A DNA stretch of 64,000 nt. It comes from Bifidobacterium rousetti. GTDB lineage: Bacteria > Actinomycetota > Actinomycetes > Actinomycetales > Bifidobacteriaceae. The stretch covers positions 112,895 through 176,894 of the forward strand of contig NZ_PEBH01000005.1 of the NCBI RefSeq assembly GCF_008698235.1, given 5' to 3'. The notes beneath the pieces are model-generated. The model did not search any database. It was not told the DNA's origin and was given only the letters and a program-made list of their open reading frames with translations. Of the stretch, positions 47,522-56,179 are shown piece after piece. The translations under genes were made by a program, and so were the position numbers. The stretch's first letter is position 1. Every line of letters starts with the position of its first letter.

Positions 47522-47842
47522 ACCGATATGGTGCCACTGCCGTGCGTGAGGGAAGGACGATCTTTTCGACCGATGGAACCAGCGAGTATTGAGAATCACA
47601 TGCCAGACTTCCGGTACGGGCTTCCCACGCCCGTGTTATCCACAAATCTCTTCAGTTGCGCACAGCATGTTTCCTGACGGCAACGCAATTACCCGATGCG
47701 CCGTAGTCTGGGTTCAATGAAATAGGCGCTCCACAAACCGCGTGATCCCCGCCCAAGTTGAAGATCACAACCTGTCAGTGGGGATGATAGGGCGCGCTGG
47801 GACGGGAACCCGCACGGAGTCGTGCGAGGAGGAGGAACTCTC
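47522..47842. other. Divergent intergenic region, amidohydrolase / DUF559
   Basis: 321 bp with no visible gene, RNA or strong hairpin. A GGAGGAGGA-type ribosome-binding site stands just before the DUF559 gene. Confidence 0.4.
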
Positions 47843-48901
47843 ATGGGCGATTCGATGGCGTTGGTCGAACTGACGGAAGTGAAATATCGTCGCATGGAGA
47901 CATGCGCCGCGATTCAGCGCCGTACGGATTGGCGGCCTCCATACGCCTTGTCTACGGCCCTGGAACTAATGGCGATCGAATTGCCGCGTATGCCGTTGCG
48001 ACCACGACGGCTGCAGCGACCACAGCGGCTGCGACGACCACGACAGCAATCGCGGCCTCCGGATCACAGCCTCACCGAATACTCCGGCCAACAATGTGGA
48101 CATGTCACGGTAGCCGTTCCACATGCGAATCGCAAATATCGGGTCGAGGGCATCGACGCGGTGATATGGCGGTTCCCGATGGACACCGTCATGGTCGAAC
48201 GGCAGTTCGCCTGCACATCCCCGGCATGCACATGGGCGATGTTCGCCGCCTGCGTGGACGCCGAGGAGCTTATCGTGCTGGGTGAGTCCATGATGAGACG
48301 AGACCGGCGTCTGTGCCGGGCGACAGTGGAGGAGTTGGGCCTATATCTCGACGGTGCCGAGGACTACGCCCAACAGGAACGAGAGATCGGCCGACAATGC
48401 CGGATGTTCAAGGGGTATGCCGAATGCCGTCGCGTCCTCCCGATGCTTCGGGAAGGGACCGATTCCTCAATGGAGACGCGCACGCGGTTGGTTTTGATGA
48501 AATACGGACTGGATTGCCCTCGGGTGAACTATCCGGTGTCAGTCGGAGGCGGGAAACCCATGTATCTCGATCTTGCGTATCCCGAGTTCAGAATCTGCGT
48601 CGAATACGATGGCTCCCATCACGCGGGGCAGTGGCTGAACGACGTCAAGCGGCGGCAGGCGCTTGAAGACGCGGGATGGAAATACGTCCAAGTGACGGCG
48701 ACGGATCTCGGCAATGACACCGTCGAAGCGACCTTGGCCGGCAGAGTGGCCGAGAGGATATACGAGGTCACGGGGGCGATTGTGCCGTTGACGGAAAGAA
48801 TGACCGTGCGCCGGATCTGTGACGGCAGGAGCCGCCGACGTAAACCCCTCTACGCGCGAATCGGATTCACGCCACTGCTGGACCCGGGAACGGGCGGATG
48901 A
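47843..48901 (+). CDS. DUF559-type PD-(D/E)XK endonuclease-like protein
   Basis: The 352-residue protein ends with a DUF559/Vsr-like core: PMYLDLAYPEFRICVEYDGSHHAGQW, then RRQALEDAGWKYVQVTATDL. The D/E residues of the L-D-L-A-Y and V-E-Y-D-G strands and the following basic helix fit a nuclease fold. The centre (CTSPACTWAMFAACVDAEELIVLGESMMRRD) resembles the sort of N-terminal region found in actinobacterial DUF559 proteins. Residues ~48-75 are Pro/Arg/Gln-rich and come from a short-period DNA repeat (CGACCACGA units at 47999-48060), which may be length-variable. Function is unknown; DNA repair or a mobile origin are both possible. The start ATG at 47843 follows GAGGAGGAGG. Confidence 0.75.
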   Translation: MGDSMALVELTEVKYRRMETCAAIQRRTDWRPPYALSTALELMAIELPRMPLRPRRLQRPQRLRRPRQQSRPPDHSLTEYSGQQCGHVTVAVPHANRKYRVEGIDAVIWRFPMDTVMVERQFACTSPACTWAMFAACVDAEELIVLGESMMRRDRRLCRATVEELGLYLDGAEDYAQQEREIGRQCRMFKGYAECRRVLPMLREGTDSSMETRTRLVLMKYGLDCPRVNYPVSVGGGKPMYLDLAYPEFRICVEYDGSHHAGQWLNDVKRRQALEDAGWKYVQVTATDLGNDTVEATLAGRVAERIYEVTGAIVPLTERMTVRRICDGRSRRRKPLYARIGFTPLLDPGTGG

Positions 48902-49084
48902 GTGTGGGTTGTCGGATTTGCAGAAACGGACGCCTCATTGCCTAGGTGAGGAGCCTGGGTGAGGAGCCGATATGCCGGAGAAGACCTAGACGCAGGGGCT
49001 GAAATTCCTTATACGCGGCATTAGGAATCGACGTGGATTGCCGTGGATTGCCGCCCTCGTTGCGTGGACCCTCGGTAAGTCTCG

Positions 49085-49293
49085 GCTATCTGCGTTATGA
49101 GGGGTACTTTCGGCTTGTCGCGGAGCTCTATCTCGCTTACGAGGGGTATCGGTCCGAAGTATCAAGGCCCGAAAACGGCTTGACCTCGTTGCGACCAAGC
49201 CATTTCCGGGCCTTGATACCTGACATAGGTACCCCTCGTAAGCGAGATAGAGCTCCGCAAGACCTCCGAAGTACCCCTCATAACGCAGATAGC
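49085..49293. repeat. Nested long-hairpin element, copy C
   Basis: The best-preserved copy. The outer 25-bp stem (49085-49109 with 49269-49293, starting GCTATCTGCGTTATGAGGGG) and the middle 29-bp stem (49120-49148 with 49230-49258, containing GAGCTCTATCTCGCTTAC) are both perfect. The central stem (AAGGCCCGAAAACGGCTTG region, 49163-49215) has two mismatches. It lies between convergent DUF559 and trpS genes. Confidence 0.93.
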
Positions 49294-49336
49294 ACGGCTG
49301 GCGCCGCGGAACTTCGGGCCTCAGCGCCTCAGCCGC

Positions 49337-50437
49337 TCAGTACTTCATGCCCATGGCCTCGCGCACCTCGTCGAGGGTCGCCTCGGCGATCTCGTTGGCG
49401 CGCTTGTTGCCGTCATGCAGCACGTCGCGCACGTAGTCCATGTCCTTGGCGAGCTCGGCGCGGCGCTCGCGGTGCGGGGCGAGGAAGTTGTTCACCGATT
49501 CGATGACGTACGCCTTGAGCGCGCCGGCGCCCGAAGCGCCGATCTCGTCGGCGATCTCCTTCGGGTCGCGGCCGGTGACGAGGCCCGCGGTGGTGAGCAG
49601 CGCGGAGACCTGCGGGCGCTTGATCGGGTCGAACGTGATGGCGCGCTCGGAGTCGGTCGGGCTCTTCTTGATGAGCTTGGCGGTCTCCTCGGCGGTGGCG
49701 CCCAGCATGATCGAGTTGCCGTACGACTTGCTCATCTTGCGTCCGTCGAGGCCCGGGATCTCCGGCGCGTCGGACAGGATCGCGGCCGGCTCCGGGAACA
49801 CCGGGTGCTTCTTCGCGTAGCGCTCGTTGAAGCGGCGGGCGATGGTGCGGGTGATCTCGATGTGCGGCAGGTTGTCCTTGCCGATCGGCACGACGTTCGC
49901 CTTGCAGAACAGGATGTCGCACGCCTGATGCACCGGGTAGGTGAGCAGCAGGCCGGTCAGTGCGTGGCCGGACGCCTCCATCTCCGACTTGACGGTCGGG
50001 TTGCGGTGCAGCTCGGCCTCGGTGACGAGCGAGAGGAACGGCAGCAGCAGCTGGTTCTCGGCCGGCACGGCGGAGTGCGCGTAGATCATCGTCTTCTTCG
50101 GGTCGATGCCGGCGGCCATGTAGTCGAGCACGAGGTTGAGGACGTTGTCCTGGATGTGCTCGGTGGTATCGCGGTCGGTGATCACCTGGTAGTCGGCGAT
50201 GATGATGTTGGAGTGCACGCCCTTGTTCTGCATCGCCACGCGCTCCTTGATGGAGCCGAAGTAGTGGCCCAGGTGCAGGCGGCCGGTCGGACGGTCGCCG
50301 GTGAGCATCGTGAACTTGCCCGGCTCGGCCTCGAGCTTGGCCAGCGTCGCGTCCGAGCGCTTCTTCGCCGCCAGGAAGCTGGCGCTCATCTCGTTGCCCG
50401 CGGCCGTGATCTGCGGCTCCTGCGTTTCGTCCGTCAT
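49337..50437 (-). CDS. trpS: Tryptophanyl-tRNA synthetase
   Basis: The 366-residue class I synthetase charges tRNA-Trp. The HIGH-type motif is HLGH (residues 55-58 in TGRLHLGHYFGS) and the KMSKS loop is intact at 234-238. DIP(D)KK...YAHSAV and LTYPVHQACDILFCKANVVPIGKDNLPHIE (tryptophan pocket) are as expected. Residues 1-35 are an extra N-terminal tail compared with short bacterial TrpS (~330). The start ATG at 50437 follows AAAGGACG. It ends 44 bp from the long-hairpin element. No T-box or leader attenuator was noted upstream. Confidence 0.95.
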   Translation of the reverse strand: MTDETQEPQITAAGNEMSASFLAAKKRSDATLAKLEAEPGKFTMLTGDRPTGRLHLGHYFGSIKERVAMQNKGVHSNIIIADYQVITDRDTTEHIQDNVLNLVLDYMAAGIDPKKTMIYAHSAVPAENQLLLPFLSLVTEAELHRNPTVKSEMEASGHALTGLLLTYPVHQACDILFCKANVVPIGKDNLPHIEITRTIARRFNERYAKKHPVFPEPAAILSDAPEIPGLDGRKMSKSYGNSIMLGATAEETAKLIKKSPTDSERAITFDPIKRPQVSALLTTAGLVTGRDPKEIADEIGASGAGALKAYVIESVNNFLAPHRERRAELAKDMDYVRDVLHDGNKRANEIAEATLDEVREAMGMKY

Positions 50438-50621
50438 ACGTTTCGTCCTTTTCGAATCGTTTCGATGGTTTCGGCGATCAAAGGTGATGATCAGGTTGTG
50501 TCAAAACCGTGCAAAATATCGCTTTTATCGTAAAAGCGCGAGCCGACAAGCCCAAGTATTCCAACAAGTGGTACTCTTCTATGTGATGAATTGATAGCAA
50601 GCATTATTCTCAGGGGGTCAC

Positions 50622-51074
50622 ATGGGCCGCGGACGTCAGAAAGCCAAGCAGCAGAAGATAGCTCGTAAGCTCAAATATCTGACTACCGACACCGATTACG
50701 ATGAGCTTGCCAAGGAATTGAGCGGTCAGGAGCCGGGAACCGGTTCGATCGACCCCTTCGCCGACATCGAGGACCAGTATTCTTCTCACTATGCGGACGA
50801 GGATTCGGACGCCGCGGGTGCGGTTGATCCGACCGCGACCGCCGGGGCCACCGCGTCGGAGATGAAGGCCGATGACGCCGACGCCAAGGGCGCCGCGTCC
50901 GGCTCCTCCCGCAGCGATGACGATCTGGACGAGTACGCCAAGTGGGCCGCCGAGGCGGCCGCGAAGGCCACCAGCGGCGAATTCCCCAAGGCGAGCAAGA
51001 CCAGCGCGAAGCCGGTGCCGCACAAGCCCATCCCGATGCCTATGCCGAGCGCGCTCAAGCCGCACAAGGCGTGA
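50622..51074 (+). CDS. DUF3073 family protein
   Basis: The 150-residue protein opens with the family signature MGRGRQKAKQQKIARKLKY, a strongly basic helix, followed by a short conserved block (TTDTDYDELAKELSG). The remainder is an acidic and Ala-rich disordered tail (DPFADIEDQYSSHYADEDSDAAG..., DLDEYAKWAAEAAAK) with a basic Pro-rich end. DUF3073 proteins are conserved in actinobacteria; their function is unknown. The length is typical or slightly long. The gene has CAGGGGGTC upstream of its start and stands alone, convergent with the SCP2-like gene 100 bp on. Confidence 0.88.
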   Translation: MGRGRQKAKQQKIARKLKYLTTDTDYDELAKELSGQEPGTGSIDPFADIEDQYSSHYADEDSDAAGAVDPTATAGATASEMKADDADAKGAASGSSRSDDDLDEYAKWAAEAAAKATSGEFPKASKTSAKPVPHKPIPMPMPSALKPHKA

Positions 51075-51174
51075 GTCGAGCGGGGCTGAACCACTCATCC
51101 CCGTTTTTCTGATTTCCCGATCCCCGCGGCTCTTGCGGCGCGCGTCCTGTTCGGGGCCACATGGATCACATGGA

Positions 51175-51639
51175 TCACAGCGGCAGCAGCCAGCCGAGAT
51201 CGTCGCGCTCGCCGACCGCGCTGATGTGCCCGGCTTCCTTCTCCTCATCCCATGAGGTGATGCCGGCCGCGAGGCGCAGCCACACGTCCGGATCGAGCTC
51301 GATGACGTCCGGCGGGGTGAGGTTATGCGGGTCCGAGGCGGGCCCGTCGAGGATCTTGATCGCGCCCCACGGCGCTACGCGCACCTCCACGCCGGGGCCG
51401 GGCGCCTTGCGTTCCAGCAGGAACAGCGAATAACGCACCGCCATCGCCATCGTCGGGCGCGGCAGTTTCGGGGCGATGGCGAGTCGCACGACGGCCGGAG
51501 CTGGCGTCTCGTCAGCCGTCCCGCCAGCCGCCTCATCCAGCGTTTTCCGCGCTGCATCCCGCGCCGCGTCCCGCCATGAGGCGAACGCCTCTCGCCCGCG
51601 GGTCAGGTCTTTTTCCAGAATCACAGCCATGTGCGCCAT
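51175..51639 (-). CDS. Sterol carrier (SCP2)-type protein of the actinobacterial family
   Basis: The 154-residue protein carries the actinobacterial SCP2-like ending: RYSLFLLERKAPGPGVEVRVAPWGAIKILDG, then PPDVIELDPDVWLRLAAGITSWDEEKEAGHISAVGERDDLGWLLPL. This domain binds a hydrophobic ligand; the physiological role in bacteria is uncertain. Residues ~1-50 form an Ala-rich region (KDLTRGREAFASWRDAARDAARKTLDEAAGG). The start at 51639 follows GGAGGAC nine bases upstream; Met at 51630 is the alternative. It is divergent from glgP and convergent with the DUF3073 gene. Confidence 0.8.
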   Translation of the reverse strand: MAHMAVILEKDLTRGREAFASWRDAARDAARKTLDEAAGGTADETPAPAVVRLAIAPKLPRPTMAMAVRYSLFLLERKAPGPGVEVRVAPWGAIKILDGPASDPHNLTPPDVIELDPDVWLRLAAGITSWDEEKEAGHISAVGERDDLGWLLPL

Positions 51640-51696
51640 TGTATGGCGTCCTCCGTGTTCTCCATGCGTTCTCCATGCGTCCTCCGTACTTGGCCG

Positions 51697-51708
51697 TACT
51701 ACGTAGTA
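51697..51708. promoter_or_regulatory. Perfect 12-bp palindrome between SCP2-like gene and glgP
   Basis: TACTACGTAGTA lies 58 bp from the SCP2-like start and 142 bp from the glgP start. It is a possible operator; no regulator is assigned. Confidence 0.35.
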
Positions 51709-51849
51709 ATCTGTTGAGAAAGGCCTATGACAACGTATGCACGAGGCGGTGCGGAATGTAACGCACTGTTCATGTATGGGTTGAAAGGCGGCCAATATCG
51801 CGCCTTATCATGGTCAGGGAAGTTCCATCCCGGAAGGAAACAAAATAAC

Positions 51850-54294
51850 ATGACCGAGATCACTGCACCGAAGTCTCCCGTCACGGCTGAGCAGTTCGCC
51901 GACGAGATTCGTGAACAGCTGAAGTACACCCAGGGCGTCACCCCCGAGCAGGCGACCGCCGCCGATGTCTACGTCGCCGCCTCCAAGGCCGTCCGCAACC
52001 ACCTCGCGGACTCCTGGTTCAAGACCCAGTCCGACATGGTCAACGGCAACACCAAGGCCGTCGGCTACTTCTCCGCTGAGTTCCTCATGGGCAAGCAGCT
52101 CGAGAACGCCCTGCTCAACGCGGGCCTGACCGACCAGTTCGACTCCGCCGTCGAGGCCCTCGGCTTCCAGCCGAAGGACATCGTCGACGCCGAGTACGAG
52201 CCGGGCCTCGGCAACGGCGGTCTCGGCCGTCTCGCCGCCTGCTACGTCGACTCCCTCGCATCCCTCGGCGTGCCGGCCTTCGGCTACGGCATCCAGTACC
52301 GCTACGGCATCTTCAAGCAGACGTTCGACGAGAACGGCAAGCAGGTGGAGACCCCGGACTACTGGCTGAACAACGAGGAGCCGTGGGGCCACGTCGACTA
52401 CAACCGCGACCAGAAGGTCTCCTTCGGCGGTGAGGTCGTCGAGGAGGACGGCAAGAAGGTCTGGAAGCCGGCTTGGTCCGTGCGCGCCGTCCCGGTCGAC
52501 TACCTCGTGCCGGGCTACAAGTCCCAGCGCGTGAACACCCTGCGCCTGTGGACCGCCAAGTCCTACGACGAGTTCGACCTGCTCACCTTCAACAAGAGCG
52601 AGTACCTCGACGCCGTCAAGCCGCAGGTCAAGGCCGAGGACATCTCCAAGGTCCTCTACCCGGAGGATTCCACCAAGGTCGGCAAGGAGCTGCGCCTCGA
52701 GCAGCAGTACTTCTTCGTCGCCGCCTCCCTGCACGACGCCATCCGCGTCTTCTACCCGGGTCAGGACAAGCCGGATCTGACCACCTTCCCGGACAAGATC
52801 ACGTTCCAGCTCAACGACACCCACCCGGTCATCGGCATCCCGGAGCTCATGCGCATCCTCATCGATGAGTACGGCTACGACTGGGACACCGCGTGGAACA
52901 TCACGGTGAAGACCTTCAACTACACCTGCCACACCCTGCTGCCGGAGGCCCTCGAGGTCTGGTCCGCCGACCTCATCGGCGAGCTGTTGCCGCGTCACCT
53001 CGAGATCATCGAGAAGATCAACGCGCAGTTCGAGGACGAGCTCAAGGGCAAGGGCGTCGACGACGAGACCATCGAGCGCATGCGCATCTACACCGGCGAC
53101 TCCGTCCGCATGGCCTACCTCGCCACCTACGGCGGCTCCCACGTCAACGGCGTGGCCGCCCTGCACTCCCAGCTGCTCAAGGACGTCACCCTGAAGGACT
53201 TCTCCGACGTCTACCCGACCAAGTTCACCAACGTCACCAACGGCGTCACCCCGCGTCGCTTCATCAAGCTCGCCAACCCGGGCCTGTCCGACCTCATCAC
53301 CGAGGGCCTCGGCACCGACAAGTGGCTGTCCGACCTCGAGCTGCTGCAGGGCCTCGTCCCGCTGGCCAAGGACGACGAGTTCGTCAAGAAGTTCGCCGCC
53401 GTCAAGCAGGCCAACAAGCACTCCTTCGTCGGCTTCGCCAAGCAGCACTACGGCATCGACGTCGACGAGAACACCCTGTTCAACACGATGGTCAAGCGTC
53501 TGCACGAGTACAAGCGCCAGAGCCTGAAGATCCTGGCCACCATCTCCCAGTACGCCGCCATCAAGAACGGCTCCGCCTCCGTCGAGGACCTGCAGCCGCG
53601 CACCGTGTTCTTCGGCGCGAAGGCCGCCCCGGGCTACTACCTGGCCAAGCTGACCATCGAGCTGATCAACAACGTCTCCCGCGTCATCAACAACGACCCG
53701 GACCTCAAGGGCAAGCTCGCCGTCTACATGCTCCCGAACTACAACATCGAGATGGCCCAGAACCTCATCCCGGCCACCGAGCTCGACGAGCAGATCTCCC
53801 AGGCCGGTAAGGAGGCCTCCGGCACCGGTAACATGAAGTTCGCCCTGAACGGCGCTCTGACCGTCGGCACCCTCGATGGCGCGAACGTCGAGATCCGTGA
53901 GCGCGTCGGCGCCGAGAACTTCTTCCTCTTCGGCATGACCGTCGACGAGGTCGAGGAGCAGTACGCCAACGACTACGATCCGGCCAAGTACTACGAGGCC
54001 GATCCTCGCCTGAAGCACGCCATTGACCTCGTCGCCAACGGCACCTTCTCCAACGGTGACCGCAACGCCTACGCGCCGCTCGTCGCCGACTGGCTGACCA
54101 AGGACTGGTTCATGACCCTCGCCGACTTCACCTCCTACGTCGACATCCAGTCCGAGATCGAGAAGCTGTACCAGGACCAGCTCGAGTGGAACCGCAAGGC
54201 CCTGCTCAACGTGGCGAACTCCGGCTTCTTCAGCTCCGACCGCTCGATCGAGGATTACCTCAAGGACATCTGGCACACCGGTCCGCTCGCGTGA
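51850..54294 (+). CDS. glgP: Glycogen/maltodextrin phosphorylase
   Basis: The 814-residue enzyme releases glucose 1-phosphate from alpha-1,4-glucans. Family motifs are clear: YFSAEFLMGKQLENALLN, EPGLGNGGLGRLAACYVDSLASLGVPAFGYGIQYRYGIF, QLNDTHPVIGIPELMRILID, TNVTNGVTPRR, and the pyridoxal-phosphate lysine Lys663 in GTGNMKFALNGALTVGTLDGANVE. The length matches bacterial phosphorylases. The start ATG at 51850 has GGAAGGAAACA upstream. The frame extends further 5' (to 51727) without support. It is very GC-rich with strong codon bias, as expected for high expression. It ends before a repeat/terminator region. Confidence 0.97.
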   Translation: MTEITAPKSPVTAEQFADEIREQLKYTQGVTPEQATAADVYVAASKAVRNHLADSWFKTQSDMVNGNTKAVGYFSAEFLMGKQLENALLNAGLTDQFDSAVEALGFQPKDIVDAEYEPGLGNGGLGRLAACYVDSLASLGVPAFGYGIQYRYGIFKQTFDENGKQVETPDYWLNNEEPWGHVDYNRDQKVSFGGEVVEEDGKKVWKPAWSVRAVPVDYLVPGYKSQRVNTLRLWTAKSYDEFDLLTFNKSEYLDAVKPQVKAEDISKVLYPEDSTKVGKELRLEQQYFFVAASLHDAIRVFYPGQDKPDLTTFPDKITFQLNDTHPVIGIPELMRILIDEYGYDWDTAWNITVKTFNYTCHTLLPEALEVWSADLIGELLPRHLEIIEKINAQFEDELKGKGVDDETIERMRIYTGDSVRMAYLATYGGSHVNGVAALHSQLLKDVTLKDFSDVYPTKFTNVTNGVTPRRFIKLANPGLSDLITEGLGTDKWLSDLELLQGLVPLAKDDEFVKKFAAVKQANKHSFVGFAKQHYGIDVDENTLFNTMVKRLHEYKRQSLKILATISQYAAIKNGSASVEDLQPRTVFFGAKAAPGYYLAKLTIELINNVSRVINNDPDLKGKLAVYMLPNYNIEMAQNLIPATELDEQISQAGKEASGTGNMKFALNGALTVGTLDGANVEIRERVGAENFFLFGMTVDEVEEQYANDYDPAKYYEADPRLKHAIDLVANGTFSNGDRNAYAPLVADWLTKDWFMTLADFTSYVDIQSEIEKLYQDQLEWNRKALLNVANSGFFSSDRSIEDYLKDIWHTGPLA

Positions 54295-54314
54295 TTATGG
54301 AGTGTCCTCGTCGG

Positions 54315-54500
54315 CGCAGAGGGTTCGACGTACCTTTGTACGCCTTCACCCTCTGCGCCTAGAGGCCACACGCATAATCACACTCGCTCCGCTCGCCGAC
54401 TGACGGAGCGTATACCGTCTTTCCTCAACCTCGACGTACCTTTGTACGCCTTCGGTTTCGGACGACGGTTTCCGCACACGTCAATCGACTCGCTCCGCTC
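54315..54500 (+). repeat. Tandem duplication with CGACGTACCTTTGTACGCC hairpins after glgP
   Basis: A ~105-bp unit occurs about twice. Both contain TCGACGTACCTTTGTACGCC (54328 and 54432), then ACTCGCTCCGCTCG (54382 and 54487). The first also has GGCGCAGAGGGT/ACCCTCTGCGCC, a 12-bp stem that may terminate glgP. Confidence 0.65.
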
Positions 54501-54593
54501 GCGCGTGACTGAGTGACTGAACTACGACAAGGTCCCGCCCCCTATGTGAGTAGGGTGCGGGACCTTACTCGTTTAACCCCTCCTACGCGCCGG

Positions 54594-54767
54594 CCGATCC
54601 TGTAGGATCGGATGTTTCCGGCCCCTATCCGGCCCTATCTGGCGTCCGATCCTATAGGATCGGCCATTTCGCGCCCTCGTATGGGCGCCGAAACGTCCGA
54701 TACCGTAGTATCGGACGATTTCGCGGGGTTTCCCGGGGCGGAACGTCCGATACCGCAGCATCGGACG
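54594..54767. repeat. Array of four palindromes with ~51-bp spacing
   Basis: Palindromes lie at 54594-54611 (CCGATCCTGTAGGATCGG), 54646-54663 (CCGATCCTATAGGATCGG), 54694-54717 and 54744-54767 (both CGTCCGATACC-type with central GTAG or GCAG). The centres are 52, 51 and 50 bp apart. Spacers share TTTC-GCG and AACGT elements. Together with the core at 9653-9666 they define one family. Confidence 0.85.
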
Positions 54768-54903
54768 TTGTGACGAGCGGGAGGGGCGGGGAAGTGATGT
54801 TTCCGCGTGAAGCAACAGTTCGAGGATGCGGGTTCCGACGAGGGTGCGGGTTCCGACGGGGGCGGATCCCAATGAAGTTCCGATGGGGGATGCGGGCATG
54901 AAA

Positions 54904-54935
54904 AAGTCCTGTGCCACTTCAGTGGCGCAGGACTT
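54904..54935 (-). terminator. Terminator after the small membrane protein gene
   Basis: AAGTCCTGTGCCAC (54904-54917) pairs with 54922-54935 with one G-T/mismatch, flanked by A's that give a short T-run on the minus strand. Confidence 0.7.
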
Positions 54936-55002
54936 GTGTTGTCGGACTCCCCGTCGTGAGAACAAGCTGTGGGAATCCGCGACGGTGACTGCGGGACGAG
55001 AA

Positions 55003-55242
55003 TCAGGCTTCGGCGGGAGCGGCCTCGGGGGCGTCGTCGGCCGGAGCGGACTCATCCTTGGCTTCGTCCTTGGCCTTGTCGAGACCCAGGTCGACCGGCG
55101 AGGAGCTGTTCTCCCACGGCTCCTCCCACGGATCGTAATCCGGGTTCTGCTGCTTGTAGATGTACAGGCCCACCAAGCCGGCGAGCAGCGCGCCAAACAG
55201 CAATGCAAAGAACTTCCAACCGTTCGAGGACTTGTTCTCCAT
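55003..55242 (-). CDS. Small single-pass membrane protein, unknown
   Basis: The 79-residue product has a short basic start (MENKSSNGWK), one helix (FFALLFGALLAGLVGLYIY) and a Pro/Trp-rich, then acidic/Ala-rich tail (DYDPWEEPWENSSSP...). It should sit in the cytoplasmic membrane with the acidic tail outside or inside, orientation undetermined. The start at 55242 has GGGAAAGGAGCC upstream, a strong ribosome-binding site that supports its being real. It is divergent from rhomboid, 180 bp away. I do not recognise a named family, though similar 'DLGLDKAKDEAKDE' proteins exist in bifidobacteria to my recollection. Confidence 0.7.
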   Translation of the reverse strand: MENKSSNGWKFFALLFGALLAGLVGLYIYKQQNPDYDPWEEPWENSSSPVDLGLDKAKDEAKDESAPADDAPEAAPAEA

Positions 55243-55421
55243 GACGGCTCCTTTCCCATTCTCGTCGTTCTGTTCGTTCAGAGACGACCTTGCTCCCCAT
55301 CATAGGCACGATTTTGTGAGGATTGGGTGGGAACGCGCCCAACGCTTCGGAAGGAACGGGCAACGGGTGGCCGCGGGTAACGTCGGGAGGCGGGGATCGT
55401 CTGCCGATAGACTTGCGTCCC

Positions 55422-56147
55422 ATGGGAATGAAACTGCCGAACCTGCCCACGAAACGTCAGATCGCGTACGAGTGGAGGAACAACGGCCCGGTCGTCACCA
55501 AGGCGCTGATCGTCGCGTGCGTGGCCGTGTGGCTGGTCGAGGTGTTGCTGCGTCTGCTTTCGCCGACCCTGTTCTCGCTGTTCGTCGGCTCCGGCATGGT
55601 GATGCCGTACACGATCTTCACCCGACCGTGGGCGTGGTTCACGGCGCTGTTCCTGCATGCGCCGAACATCATGCACATCCTGTTCAACATGATCGCGTTG
55701 TATTCGGTCGGCCCCGAGCTGGAGCGTCTGATGGGCCACTGGAAGTATCTCGTCCTCTATCTGGTCTCCGGGTTCGGCGGCGCGGTCGGGCTTGTCGTGT
55801 GGGCGAGTGTGACCGGCGATTGGGGGATGGCCGCGTACGGTGCCTCGGGCGCGCTGTTCGGTCTGTTCGCCGCGATCCTGGTCGTCTACCGCCGCGTCGG
55901 CGCCGACATCACCTCGATGATGGTGTGGATGGGTATCAACATCCTGCTGCCGTTCCTGGTCGGCGGTATCGCGTGGCAGGCGCATGTCGGCGGGTTCATC
56001 GCCGGCGGCGTGCTGACGTGGCTGCTGGTCGCCGGCGTGCCCGCGCTGCGTGGCCGCTCGTTCAACCAGCGCATGTGGATCTACGGCGGGTTCGTCGTCG
56101 CGTCGCTTGTCGCGATCGCGTGGGTGTGCCTGCTGGGTGTGATGTAG
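55422..56147 (+). CDS. Rhomboid-family intramembrane serine protease
   Basis: The 241-residue protein has six to seven helices. The catalytic Ser142 lies in AAYGASGALFGLFA, and His188 in AWQAHVGGFIAGG completes the dyad. The family FLHAPNIMHILFNMIALYSVGPELE segment (helix 2, with the H-x-x-x-N) is present. It should cleave transmembrane segments of membrane proteins; no substrate is known. The start at 55422 (MGMKLPNLPTKRQ) is preferred to a longer frame from 55323, although its ribosome-binding site is weak. Rhomboid genes sit near the origin cluster (next to crgA or ppiA) in many actinobacteria. Confidence 0.92.
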   Translation: MGMKLPNLPTKRQIAYEWRNNGPVVTKALIVACVAVWLVEVLLRLLSPTLFSLFVGSGMVMPYTIFTRPWAWFTALFLHAPNIMHILFNMIALYSVGPELERLMGHWKYLVLYLVSGFGGAVGLVVWASVTGDWGMAAYGASGALFGLFAAILVVYRRVGADITSMMVWMGINILLPFLVGGIAWQAHVGGFIAGGVLTWLLVAGVPALRGRSFNQRMWIYGGFVVASLVAIAWVCLLGVM

Positions 56148-56179
56148 CGTCTTGCGCGCCGTGCATTCGTTGGTGAATT

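Noticed and set aside
51814..54276. Minus-strand open frame of 820 codons opposite glgP
   Set aside because: Leu/Val/Asp/Gly-only composition; antisense to a textbook phosphorylase.
54594..54767. CRISPR array
   Set aside because: The regular ~51-bp spacing resembles a CRISPR, but the repeats are perfect palindromes of two types, the spacers are alike and there are no cas genes.
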